A stretch of 64,000 nucleotides of DNA, from positions 372,001-436,000 of the forward strand of contig PACZ01000024.1 of the NCBI GenBank assembly GCA_002700305.1. The letters run 5' to 3'. Below the pieces are notes generated by a model that worked only from the letters and a program-made list of their open reading frames with translations, was not told where the DNA came from and did no database searches. Below are positions 36,511-44,618 of the stretch, in pieces (within the stretch, counting starts at the first letter, position 1; each line of letters opens with the position of its first letter). The position numbers and the translations under genes were made by a program. Source of the DNA: Hyphomonas sp. (GTDB lineage: Bacteria; Pseudomonadota; Alphaproteobacteria; Caulobacterales; Hyphomonadaceae).

Positions 36511-37000
36511 ATTCTGAATTACCTGTAGCCTTTGGGTTGAAAAGAAACTGAATCCTTGAGGTTCGCTTGATTGCGATTGGGAGCATCATCCTGTCCGGCC
36601 ATTGTACAGGACCATTCCGGATGTTGCGACGAAAGGGGTAGTAATTGCCGGTATGGCGATTGCGGCGTTGAATTGGTGGGCAGCTTTGGCGCCTATCAGG
36701 GCAGTGAAGAATGAAATTGCCGCACTTGCCGCTGCGGTAAGTGAATAGGCGTCGAGCAAAATCCCTAGCAGTAGATTCGCACGCTCCGGATGTGAAGTCA
36801 CGAATATCAAGGCGCAGCCGAGCGGAAAAGACGCGAATATACCCGAAAAGGTTGCAGTCACGGTGCCGGGACACGGTTCGCGCGCATCGGGCGATTACCG
36901 CTGTTTATTGCCAGACATTCTGATCTGCGCTTCCTGATTGAGGCTTGTCAAAACGCCCCTTCCCGAAAATGCAAGAAGGGGTAGCGATCCCCCTCCCCGC
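36511..37000. other. Intergenic region with a possible decayed membrane-protein gene
   Basis: No confident gene. This stretch holds the promoter of the aminotransferase gene and the hydrophobic 91-codon frame listed separately. It looks less GC-rich than its neighbours by eye. Confidence 0.4.
36586..36861 (-). pseudogene. Possible small or remnant inner-membrane protein
   Basis: A 91-codon frame from a GTG gives two or three hydrophobic segments (IFASFPLGCALIFV, SLTAAASAAISFFTALIGA, AIAIPAITTPFVA). I see no ribosome binding site and no upstream in-frame ATG before a stop, so it may be a gene remnant. I do not recognise a family with confidence. Confidence 0.25.
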
Positions 37001-37035
37001 GAAAATGCCGCCCGCCCCGATCAGGGGGCGGGCGG
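37001..37035 (-). terminator. Terminator of the 875-residue TonB receptor gene
   Basis: The stem CCGCCCGCCCC / GGGGCGGGCGG (11 bp, 6-nt loop) lies 14 bp past the receptor stop and is followed by a short T-run (CATTTTC) on the minus strand. Confidence 0.85.
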
Positions 37036-37048
37036 ATTTCATGCCAGC

Positions 37049-39676
37049 TTAGAAGTTGGCGAGCAGTTTGACGTAGTAGTAGCCACCCTGCCAGTCGATG
37101 ATGTCGCCGGAGCGATAGATACGGCCACAGCAGCTGTCACCAAGTTCCGCTTCATCCGGATACTGGTCGAAAGCGTTGCGGGCACCGATCGAGATCTTCA
37201 CGGCTTCAGAAGCCTGGAAGGACCCTTCGAGGTCAACCTGAACCTTGGCACCATAGTCCTGATAAACCAGCGGCGCATTCGAGCCGTCGGAGTTTGTGGA
37301 CTCACCATAGTAGTTGGCACGTGCCAGGAAGCTGTAAGGTCCGACTTCGTGCGTCACGGAGAAGACGCCGCGCCATTTCGGATCGTAGTTGACGAAGTCG
37401 TACTGGTCTTCGTCGTTGAACAGTGAACCGACATCGCTGTCGAACTCAGTCTTGTTGTAGTTCACAGATCCCGTGAACTTCGTTGAAGACCCGTTCGCCC
37501 AATCCTTGGAGTAGGTACCAACAATATCCACACCCTTGGTGCTCGTGTCGAAAGCGTTGGTGAAGTAGAACACGCCACCAATCGATTCCGCGCCGACAAC
37601 CCCGGCACCAACGAGAGCGAGATAGTTGTCATATGCAGTGCCCGCGCCCGGATCCGTCGAAACATCCTGCGTCGAAATTGCATTCACACGATCTTCCAGG
37701 TCGATCTGGTAGAAGTCGACCGTCAGCGAGAAGGCATCATAAGACGAAGTGAATCCCAACGTGTAGTTGGTGGACTTCTCGGGTTTGAGCGGCTCAGCGC
37801 CAAGCGCGCCGGCAATCGGACCGCCTGCCGGGAACAGCCCCGTTGCTACAGGGAAACCATTGGGCAGACGGGTCGACACGTTGGTCGTACCCTGCTGGCC
37901 CGGTGTCGGAGCCCGGAAACCCGTACCGACAGAACCGCGCATCGCAAAGTTCGGCGTGAACTCATAACGCCCAGCCAGCTTCCAGACCAGTTCGGAGTCG
38001 AAGTCCGAATAGTCTTCGAAGCGCAGGGCACCTTGCAGGAACAAGGCATCCGTTACGTCAGCACTCAGATCACCGTAAATGGCATAGGAGTCACGCGTGT
38101 ATTCGCCCGAGAATTCCGGAGAGTAGCCCGGGAAGCCATTCGAACCGACGCCAAGTGCGGTATAGACCGGATCATCCGGGTTGGAGCAATCGAGCGACGA
38201 GCCACTTGAGATCACCGCCGCACCCGCGGCCGTTGGCGCCCCCGAAGCACAGAAGCCCCAAGGATCCGGAAGGGAGTATGGACCATCCTGATACGATGCT
38301 GCGTCACCACCAACCAATTCATACGACTCGTCGAGATAGCTGGCGCCGAAGGCAAACAGCAGCGGGCTCGAAAGACCGACTTCAAACTCCTTGGAGAAGT
38401 CCGACTGCAGCTGCATTTCTTCGTTGATCAGATCGCCAGGGTGAAAGCTTGTCGGAGAGGCATCGCCCAGCGACGGGTTGACAGTATTCTTCAGCGTATA
38501 CTTGATCTCGTTGTGACCGAGACGTCCGCTGAAGTCATATGTGATGCCGTTGTCCCATTCACCTCGGGCACCGACGACACCGGAGTAGTCGATCACGTTG
38601 CCGAAGAAGCGCGGGGTAAAGCCGCCCGGGAACAGGAAGAGCGAAGACCAGAGCGATCCATCTTCAAGACGGATGTTCTCAATCGTGCCATTGCCTGGAT
38701 AACGGTAGAAGAAACCGCCGTCCGCTTCGGAGTTCGAATAATTGCCGAAGCCATAGAGCTCAACATCGCCAATTGTGTAACCGGCGTTCACGAAAGACCG
38801 GAAGGCTTTGGAGTTCGGTTGCCCCCACGGCTGAACGACACCAGAACCAGAATAGTCAGCGCTATCGAGACCGGCGATGAAGGAGTCCAGATCGAAACCA
38901 GCGATCGACGTATCGCCCGGATTGAAATCAGGGCTGTCCACGTCCACACAGACCCAGCTCTGACAGTACTGTTCACCGCGAAGCGTCGCATCAGCCTTCG
39001 AGTATTCGGCAGAGACGTTGATGAAACCATTCTCACCGAGACCAAGACCGAAGTTACCTGCAAGTGTTGTATTGAAGCCGTCACCCTCATAGTACTGACC
39101 GAAGTCGGCACTGATCGCACCACCTTCCGGGGAGTCCTTCAGGATGAAGTTGATGACGCCGGCAATTGCGTCGGAGCCGTACTGAGCCGCAGCGCCATCG
39201 CGCAGGACTTCAACGCTTTTCAGCGCAATTGCAGGAATTGTTGCAATATCCGGCCCCTGCGTACCGGACCCGCCGATCTGCACCAGAGCGGCGCGGTGAC
39301 GGCGCTTGGAATTGACCAGGACCAGCGTCTTGTCAGTGGGCATGCCCCGCAGCGTTGCCGGACGGATGAATGTACCGCCATCAGAGATCGGCTGGCGAGA
39401 CAATGAATAAGACGGAACCAGCGTCTTGATGATGTCGTTGGCATCGGTAAACGGGACGTCGGAGATTTCGTCTGAACTCAGAACGTCTACTGGAACAGGC
39501 GAATCCATAACGGAACGGGCCTTGCCCCGCATACCGGTGATGATAACTTTTTCCTGTACGGAAGTTTCATCGGCTGCCGGTTCATCGTCTGGTTCTGCGT
39601 AAGCCACTCCCCCAGTGACCACCATTCCCACGACCGCTGATGACACGGCACATTTCAAGAAAGAACTAAATCGCAC
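37049..39676 (-). CDS. TonB-dependent receptor
   Basis: The receptor has 875 residues from a GTG start (VRFSSFLKCAVSSAVVG) that gives a proper signal peptide ending VAYAEP and has GGGA upstream; the longer frame has no signal. The plug shows VIITGMRGKAR (TonB box region), RPATLRGMPTDKTLVLVN, and VEVLRDGAAAQYGSDAIAGV. Barrel strands continue to a terminal Phe (YYVKLLANF). The long plug motif with LRDGAAAQYGSDAIAG is typical of a large receptor subfamily in marine Proteobacteria. It stands as a single gene with its own terminator; the ligand is unknown. Confidence 0.94.
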   Translation of the reverse strand: MRFSSFLKCAVSSAVVGMVVTGGVAYAEPDDEPAADETSVQEKVIITGMRGKARSVMDSPVPVDVLSSDEISDVPFTDANDIIKTLVPSYSLSRQPISDGGTFIRPATLRGMPTDKTLVLVNSKRRHRAALVQIGGSGTQGPDIATIPAIALKSVEVLRDGAAAQYGSDAIAGVINFILKDSPEGGAISADFGQYYEGDGFNTTLAGNFGLGLGENGFINVSAEYSKADATLRGEQYCQSWVCVDVDSPDFNPGDTSIAGFDLDSFIAGLDSADYSGSGVVQPWGQPNSKAFRSFVNAGYTIGDVELYGFGNYSNSEADGGFFYRYPGNGTIENIRLEDGSLWSSLFLFPGGFTPRFFGNVIDYSGVVGARGEWDNGITYDFSGRLGHNEIKYTLKNTVNPSLGDASPTSFHPGDLINEEMQLQSDFSKEFEVGLSSPLLFAFGASYLDESYELVGGDAASYQDGPYSLPDPWGFCASGAPTAAGAAVISSGSSLDCSNPDDPVYTALGVGSNGFPGYSPEFSGEYTRDSYAIYGDLSADVTDALFLQGALRFEDYSDFDSELVWKLAGRYEFTPNFAMRGSVGTGFRAPTPGQQGTTNVSTRLPNGFPVATGLFPAGGPIAGALGAEPLKPEKSTNYTLGFTSSYDAFSLTVDFYQIDLEDRVNAISTQDVSTDPGAGTAYDNYLALVGAGVVGAESIGGVFYFTNAFDTSTKGVDIVGTYSKDWANGSSTKFTGSVNYNKTEFDSDVGSLFNDEDQYDFVNYDPKWRGVFSVTHEVGPYSFLARANYYGESTNSDGSNAPLVYQDYGAKVQVDLEGSFQASEAVKISIGARNAFDQYPDEAELGDSCCGRIYRSGDIIDWQGGYYYVKLLANF

Positions 39677-40039
39677 TTTGTATTCCCTTTCCGCAGCGAA
39701 ACCGTCACTCTCTTCACGGCTCCGTCTGCCCCCTGTTGTCGAGCACACACCAGCTTCCCCCGTTGAGCCGAACGCCCAAGGCACTGATATCCTGAGGTGT
39801 AAGTCGGGCCCGCCATTGAGCCATACCCGTCAGAGGGCTGTTAAAATGCCGTCGTTGGCACTCCGCTCCAGCTGACTTGTGTTCAGGCTGTTCCGGGTGT
39901 CAGGGATTGCCAATTCGAAAGGCGCTGCGACTGGCGTTGAATCTTTAACCCGTCATGCTTTTGTGCACTGCACACCAGACAACGCCCAAAGTCTCAGCAC
40001 ATGGGCGGAGTACAGTAATCTTCCAAAATTTGTAAGGTT
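39677..40039. other. Intergenic region upstream of the TonB receptor
   Basis: No gene, repeat or RNA was recognised. It should hold the promoter of the receptor and the 3' end of the ANTAR gene transcript. Confidence 0.4.
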
Positions 40040-40693
40040 TCATGGAAAAAGCGCGAAGATTGCCAGAATGTTTTCTGCCACTTCCCGCATCGTTTTGCCC
40101 TGAGTCATCGCCAGGCGGCGCATGGAATCGTAGACTTCCTGCTCAGGTAGGCCGCTCTTGGTCATCAGCAGGCCTTTGGCACGTTCAATTGTCTTACGTG
40201 CGGCCAGGCTTTCCTGGGATTTTCGTAGTTCGTCGCGCAATTCAGAGGTCAGCACATGACGCTCTTCAGCCACCTCAAGAATGACCGGGATGCGCTCAGG
40301 CTCCAGGCCATCGACGATGAACGAACTGACGCCAAGCTTCAGTGCCCGGCTCATTTCTTCCCGTGAACTCCGGTCAACGAAGACAAGAATCGGAATGGAC
40401 CGGAAGCGCCGCATCGCCAGAAGCTCTGACAACAAATCAAGGTCTGCTTCCACAGACGCGAGAATAATGGCGCTGGCGCCAACCAATTTTAGACGCCCGG
40501 TCTCCCAGTCCGCTTGCCCGGTGACCTCAACCTGCAAAGGCTTGTCGCTGAGCCCGCCCGCGATCAGGCTGGCTCTGGCTTCATCGCTGGCCAGCACCAG
40601 TATCTGGCTGTCCCAGACGCTGGATTCAGCTGATTGGGCAAATTGCTGGCCTTCTTCCAGCAACACAGCTCCGCGAGAGGTATCTGACGCCAT
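40040..40693 (-). CDS. ANTAR-domain RNA-binding regulator (NasT/AmiR-like)
   Basis: The 217-residue protein has a receiver-like N-terminal domain at about 20-135 (SAIILASVEADLDLLSELLA, IPILVFVDRSSREE, ALKLGVSSFIVDG), a coiled-coil linker, and a C-terminal ANTAR domain (IERAKGLLMTKSGLPEQEVY, DSMRRLAMTQGKTMREVAENIL). ANTAR proteins bind paired RNA hairpins and prevent premature termination; AmiR and NasT control amide and nitrate use. I chose ATG 40693 over an upstream TTG. No sensor-kinase gene is adjacent. It is divergent from an amino-acid-oxidase-like gene, so nitrogen or amino-acid catabolism may be the target. Confidence 0.88.
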   Translation of the reverse strand: MASDTSRGAVLLEEGQQFAQSAESSVWDSQILVLASDEARASLIAGGLSDKPLQVEVTGQADWETGRLKLVGASAIILASVEADLDLLSELLAMRRFRSIPILVFVDRSSREEMSRALKLGVSSFIVDGLEPERIPVILEVAEERHVLTSELRDELRKSQESLAARKTIERAKGLLMTKSGLPEQEVYDSMRRLAMTQGKTMREVAENILAIFALFP

Positions 40694-41043
40694 GATGATC
40701 CAGGCTCTGGTCGAAACGTTCAAACCGATAATTTCATTGGAATCTTGAGGACAGTCCCGCCAACACCAAACAGGCTAACGCAATTTGCCCCCTCAGTTTG
40801 TCTGCAACTGGTCATTCCTGTTTCGCGTTTGACCAAATACCCGGCACAATAGCGGCGCACTTAAAGCCACTGCGTTGGCGAGTTTCGCCCCCGCTCCGGG
40901 AGCAATTGCGCGTGAAACGATGTCAACCGCTTCAGGGACAAGCAATTCGGGGACGAAGCCGCCTCTCTTCCGCTGCCCGCCTTGACCGCTACCTGGACCG
41001 ACTCAATGGTTGCCTCAGGGACCGCATTTGCATTGAGGGAATT
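40694..41043. other. Intergenic region between ANTAR and DAO-like genes
   Basis: This 350-bp stretch holds both divergent promoters and a leader ahead of the oxidase gene. I see short hairpins (for example GGCGA-gtt-TCGCC), but not a clear paired ANTAR hexaloop target. Confidence 0.35.
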
Positions 41044-42189
41044 ATGAAACGTAGAGACTTTCTGGCGTCTGGCACCGGCCTTGGCCTGGCTGCCCTTGCT
41101 GGCTGCGCAACAAATACTGCCGGTATTGCGACGGCCCCGGTAACGGGTGATGCGCTGGTACAGTCCATCGGGGCTCCGATGCGCCCCATCAAATCATCGA
41201 TGAGCCGGGTGACCCGCACAATTGTCGGCCTGCGTCCGTTCCGAAAGCCTGGACCACGCCTGGAAGCCGTCACGGTCGGGTCCAAACATGTCGTGCACAA
41301 TTATGGGCATGGCGGCGGGGGCGTCTCTCTTTCCTGGGGCGTGGCCGAACTGGCGGCCAATCTGACGAAAGAGGCACACAGCAACCGGGTTGCCGTGCTC
41401 GGGTCGGGCGCGGTCGGCTTGTCCACAGCCATCCTGCTGCAGCGCGCCGGAGTGGACGTAACGATCTACGCGAAGGACTTCCCGCCATACACAACCTCAA
41501 ATGTGGCAGGTGCGATGTGGCACCCGGTGACCCTGTTCGAAAGCGATCAGGTGTCACAGGAAACCCTTGCCATGCTCGATCTCGCCTCTCGGATCGCGTT
41601 CAACCGGTTCATCCGGTTCGCAAACGATCCGAAGTACGGCGTTTACTGGATCCGCCAATACTCGCTCAGTGAAAGGCCCATGAGCACCCTCCGGCCCTAT
41701 GTCGGTGGGGACGCGCTTTATCCGGGACTGGTCCGCAACCGGCCCGGTGGCCCGTTCGGCTTTCCTTATTACGATGCCTATTACACGCTGATGATCGACC
41801 CGGACATTTATCTGCGCGCGCTGGTGAATGATTTTCTGGCCGCTGGCGGACGTATGAAAGAAATGGCGTTCGAGACCGAAGGGGATCTCGAAAAGCTGAC
41901 GGAGACAAGCATCGTCAATTGTATGGGGCTCGGCGCGGGGAAGGTCTTTGGGGACGAAAGCATCATTCCTGCACGTGGACAGCTGAGCTTCCTGCTGCCT
42001 CAGAACGACATTGACTATGGCTATGCCGGATCAGTGGATGACTATGGCCTGCTTTATTCCTTCCCCCGGAAGACCGGAATTCTCCTCGGCGGATCTGTTG
42101 ACAAAGGCGACTGGAGCCTCGAGCCGCGCGCCGATGAAATCCGGCGTATGGTGGATGGCCATGCTTATCTCGCCTCCAAACTGACCTAG
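41044..42189 (+). CDS. Tat-exported D-amino-acid-oxidase-like flavoprotein with circularly permuted domain order
   Basis: The 381-residue protein begins MKRRDFLASGTGLGLAALAG with a lipobox-like Cys21, so it is a Tat-exported lipoprotein. Residues about 53-105 contain GLRPFR (62-67) and HNYGHGGGG (85-92), elements found at the C-terminus of normal D-amino-acid oxidases. Only after these comes the FAD-binding fold VAVLGSGAVGLSTA (GxGxxG at 120-125), which normally starts the protein, then the substrate domain, and the chain ends at GGSVDKGDW...DGHAYLASKLT, where a normal DAO would continue into GLRP. The order is thus circularly permuted. GAGGG precedes the ATG. Probable reaction: FAD-dependent oxidation of a D-amino acid or amine; substrate unproven. 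Confidence 0.85.
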   Translation: MKRRDFLASGTGLGLAALAGCATNTAGIATAPVTGDALVQSIGAPMRPIKSSMSRVTRTIVGLRPFRKPGPRLEAVTVGSKHVVHNYGHGGGGVSLSWGVAELAANLTKEAHSNRVAVLGSGAVGLSTAILLQRAGVDVTIYAKDFPPYTTSNVAGAMWHPVTLFESDQVSQETLAMLDLASRIAFNRFIRFANDPKYGVYWIRQYSLSERPMSTLRPYVGGDALYPGLVRNRPGGPFGFPYYDAYYTLMIDPDIYLRALVNDFLAAGGRMKEMAFETEGDLEKLTETSIVNCMGLGAGKVFGDESIIPARGQLSFLLPQNDIDYGYAGSVDDYGLLYSFPRKTGILLGGSVDKGDWSLEPRADEIRRMVDGHAYLASKLT

Positions 42190-42216
42190 CCCGAAGAGAA
42201 ACTTTTCCAGACACGC

Positions 42217-42255
42217 AAGGTCGGACCTTCCCTCGAAGGTCCGGCCTTTCTTTTG
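42217..42255 (+). terminator. Rho-independent terminator of the DAO-like gene
   Basis: An AAGGTCGGACCTT / AAGGTCCGGCCTT stem with a short loop is followed by TCTTTTG, 27 bp after the stop. Confidence 0.88.
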
Positions 42256-42278
42256 TGCCTCAAGCGGCGCACTCGGGC

Positions 42279-42301
42279 GTTTTGACGTGACCGGTCAAAA
42301 C
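42279..42301. promoter_or_regulatory. Nested palindrome upstream of the isochorismatase-like gene
   Basis: GTTTTGAC-N7-GTCAAAAC is an 8-bp inverted repeat that also contains the perfect 10-bp palindrome TGACCGGTCA. It lies about 145 bp before the gene and is a candidate regulator site. Confidence 0.4.
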
Positions 42302-42447
42302 TGTGGCGTCCGCCGTCAATACCCTCGGCGCCCCTCCGCATATCCAGAACTCAGCTCAAGTCTGAAGGGCAAGGACGCACCGGAACGGTGGCTGCCCCCC
42401 CTCACGAACGACGGCGGAAAACTCAAACGACTCTTGTGGAGGTCACC

Positions 42448-43257
42448 ATGTTTACTTCGCGTATTTCCCTGAAACTCCTTCTGGCGTCGGCCGGCCTTGC
42501 CAGCCTGCTGAGTGCCCAGCCGTCCGCCGATGCCGAAACGGCTCGCGCCGCGACGGCGAAAATGCCACCGGTGAATGATGGCCTGCCGATGCCGGGCTTC
42601 ACCATCGATCCGGCCACGACCGCAATCGTCATCACAGACCCGCAGAACGACTTCCTCTCGCCGGATGGCGTTACCTGGGGCGTGGTCGGCCAGAGTATCA
42701 CCGAGAACGGCACCGTGGAAAATCTGGAAGCCCTGTTCAAAGTCGCCGGCGAAACCGGCATGCCGGTCTTCGTGTCACCGCACTTCTATTTCGAACATGA
42801 CCACAAATGGGAATTCGAAGGCACGCTCGAAACACTGATGCACAGCATCGGCATGTTCGACCGCCCGCACGCGCTCACCCTGGAAGGCTTCGAAGGCTCC
42901 GGCGCTGACTGGCTGGATCGCTACAAGCCTTACATCAACAACGGCAAGACGGTCGTCACCAGCCCGCACAAAGTCTACGGCCCGGAAACAAACGACCTCG
43001 TTCTCCAGCTGCGCAAGGCCGGCATTTCCAAGGTGATCCTGGGCGGGATGTCGTCGAACCTCTGCACGGAGTCCCACATGCGCGAGCTGATCGAGCAGGG
43101 CTTTGAAGTGATGGTGGTCACCGATGCGACGGCTGGTGCCATCACGCCGCTCTACAATGGCTACGACGCCTCTCTCACCAATTTCCGGATGATCGCCAGC
43201 GCGGTCAACAACACCGAAAACACGGTGAAGGCGATCAAGGCCGCCTACCGGAAATAG
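42448..43257 (+). CDS. Exported isochorismatase-family hydrolase
   Basis: The 269-residue protein has a signal peptide (SLKLLLASAGLASLLSAQPS) and then the isochorismatase fold: IVITDPQNDFLS with the catalytic Asp, a Lys in TVVTSPHKVYG, and the Cys nucleophile in ILGGMSSNLCTESHMREL. GGAGGT precedes the chosen ATG. Such proteins hydrolyse amides; export suggests action on a periplasmic substrate. It lies between the DAO-like gene and a YHS-domain gene and ends at a strong terminator. Confidence 0.87.
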   Translation: MFTSRISLKLLLASAGLASLLSAQPSADAETARAATAKMPPVNDGLPMPGFTIDPATTAIVITDPQNDFLSPDGVTWGVVGQSITENGTVENLEALFKVAGETGMPVFVSPHFYFEHDHKWEFEGTLETLMHSIGMFDRPHALTLEGFEGSGADWLDRYKPYINNGKTVVTSPHKVYGPETNDLVLQLRKAGISKVILGGMSSNLCTESHMRELIEQGFEVMVVTDATAGAITPLYNGYDASLTNFRMIASAVNNTENTVKAIKAAYRK

Positions 43258-43300
43258 GCTCCTCCCCATCCACGTCTCACCCCGCGTGGATGACCTGCAG

Positions 43301-43347
43301 CCCGGCTGGCGGCTTTTCCCTCTCTCTCCACCGCCAGCCGGGCCTTT
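43301..43347 (+). terminator. Terminator of the exported isochorismatase gene
   Basis: The 12-bp stem CCCGGCTGGCGG / CCGCCAGCCGGG with an 18-nt pyrimidine-rich loop is followed by CCTTTC, 43 bp after the stop. Confidence 0.8.
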
Positions 43348-43391
43348 CACCCCCTCGCATCCCATCCATTCGAAAACTCAGGGAGTACGAC

Positions 43392-43592
43392 ATGCCCGAG
43401 CAAGAACTTCTTCCTCCCCTGGAGCCCTCGCCCGGCCAGTTACGTGTCGCCTGTTCCCTGATCTTCCTAGTCCGTCTGGAGCTCGCTGTCCGAGAAGTTC
43501 CAGACACCCAACTCCTGCCGGTTTCCTCACCTGACCGGCAGGAGCCCTCCCCCAAGAGCCTTTGGCTCCAACCTCCCGAAAAGGAAAATGAA
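43392..43592 (+). other. Structured leader upstream of the YHS-domain gene
   Basis: The leader starts with GGGAG and an in-frame ATG (MPEQELLPPLEPSPGQ) that would read through into the YHS gene. It contains two strong hairpins: GTCTGGA/TCCAGAC with an inner CTCG/CGAG (43474-43505), and CTCCTGCCGGT/ACCGGCAGGAG (43512-43544). It may be a regulatory leader or an attenuator. No known riboswitch was recognised. Confidence 0.4.
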
Positions 43593-44078
43593 ATGTCCCG
43601 TACACTCACACTCTCCGCCATGGTCGTGGCTGCCGCCTTTGCGACTGCCCTGCCCGCCGCTGCCGAAGACGAGTACAATGTCTCGACCGGCATTACGACG
43701 GCCGGCGCCCCACTGGGCCTCCACGGCGTCGATGCCGTTGCTCTGACAACGCTGAACGCTGTCGCCGAAGGCAACGCACAGTACACGGTTGTTGATGACG
43801 GTGTCGCTTACTATTTCGCATCGGAAGAGTCGGCGAAAAAGTTCAAGGCTAACCCGGCCATGTACGCCCCCCAGTATGGCGGCTTCTGCGCCTATGCCGT
43901 CGCCCTCGGGAAGAAATTCGATGGCGACCCGCAATATGCGGACATTGTCGATGGCAAACTCTACCTGTTCGTCAACGCCGAGATCTTCGAAAAGTACAAG
44001 AAGGACTCCAAGCGCATTCTCGCAAAAGCAGAGCGCACCTGGCCGCGCATCGAGCACAAGGCTGTGGGCGACCTTTAA
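43593..44078 (+). CDS. Exported YHS-domain protein
   Basis: This 161-residue protein starts MSRTLTLSAMVVAAAFATAL with cleavage near PAAAED; AGGA lies just upstream. The mature part is a YHS-like domain: HGVDAVALTT, YYFASEESAKKFKANPAMYAPQYGGFCAYA and LFVNAEIFEKYKKD. YHS domains are thought to bind metals or support redox enzymes; the exact role is unknown. It lies in a periplasmic redox gene neighbourhood. Confidence 0.87.
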   Translation: MSRTLTLSAMVVAAAFATALPAAAEDEYNVSTGITTAGAPLGLHGVDAVALTTLNAVAEGNAQYTVVDDGVAYYFASEESAKKFKANPAMYAPQYGGFCAYAVALGKKFDGDPQYADIVDGKLYLFVNAEIFEKYKKDSKRILAKAERTWPRIEHKAVGDL

Positions 44079-44150
44079 ACCGTAGACGCGGGCGGCTGAA
44101 GATATTCAGCCGCCCTGCTTTCCTGAACCCGAAAATACGAGACGATCGAT

Positions 44151-44612
44151 ATGAGACCGCCCACACCACCTTTCACGCATGAGACTGCAGTCGAAAAAGT
44201 ACGCCTGGCTGAAGATGGCTGGAACAGCCGCAATGCAGAAAAAGTGTCACTCGCCTACAGCGAAGACAGTGTCTGGCGGAACCGCGACCTGTTCATCACC
44301 GGCCGCGCCGAAATCGTCCGCTTCCTGACTGAAAAGTGGGAAAAGGAACAGGAATATCGGCTGGTCAAGGAATTGTTCGCCTTCACCGGCAACCGCATCG
44401 CTGTACGCTACGCCTATGAATTCCACGATGCGAACGGGCAATGGTATCGTGCCTATGGCAACGAAAACTGGGAATTCGACGCGCAAGGCCTGATGAAAAG
44501 ACGCTATGCCAGCATCAACGACTTGACGATTACAGAAGCCCAGCGCCTTTTTCACTGGCCCCAAGGCCGGCGCCCGGACGATCATCCTGCGCTCAGCGAA
44601 CTAGGACTGTAA
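44151..44612 (+). CDS. DUF1348/NTF2-like protein
   Basis: The 153-residue product matches the DUF1348 branch of the NTF2-like (SnoaL) fold: [55 protein letters not shown] and YGNENWEFD. No signal peptide. These small alpha+beta barrels bind hydrophobic ligands or act as isomerase-like enzymes; the reaction is unknown here. It ends 6 bp from the convergent ahpF. Confidence 0.88.
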   Translation: MRPPTPPFTHETAVEKVRLAEDGWNSRNAEKVSLAYSEDSVWRNRDLFITGRAEIVRFLTEKWEKEQEYRLVKELFAFTGNRIAVRYAYEFHDANGQWYRAYGNENWEFDAQGLMKRRYASINDLTITEAQRLFHWPQGRRPDDHPALSELGL

Positions 44613-44618
44613 GCAGGA

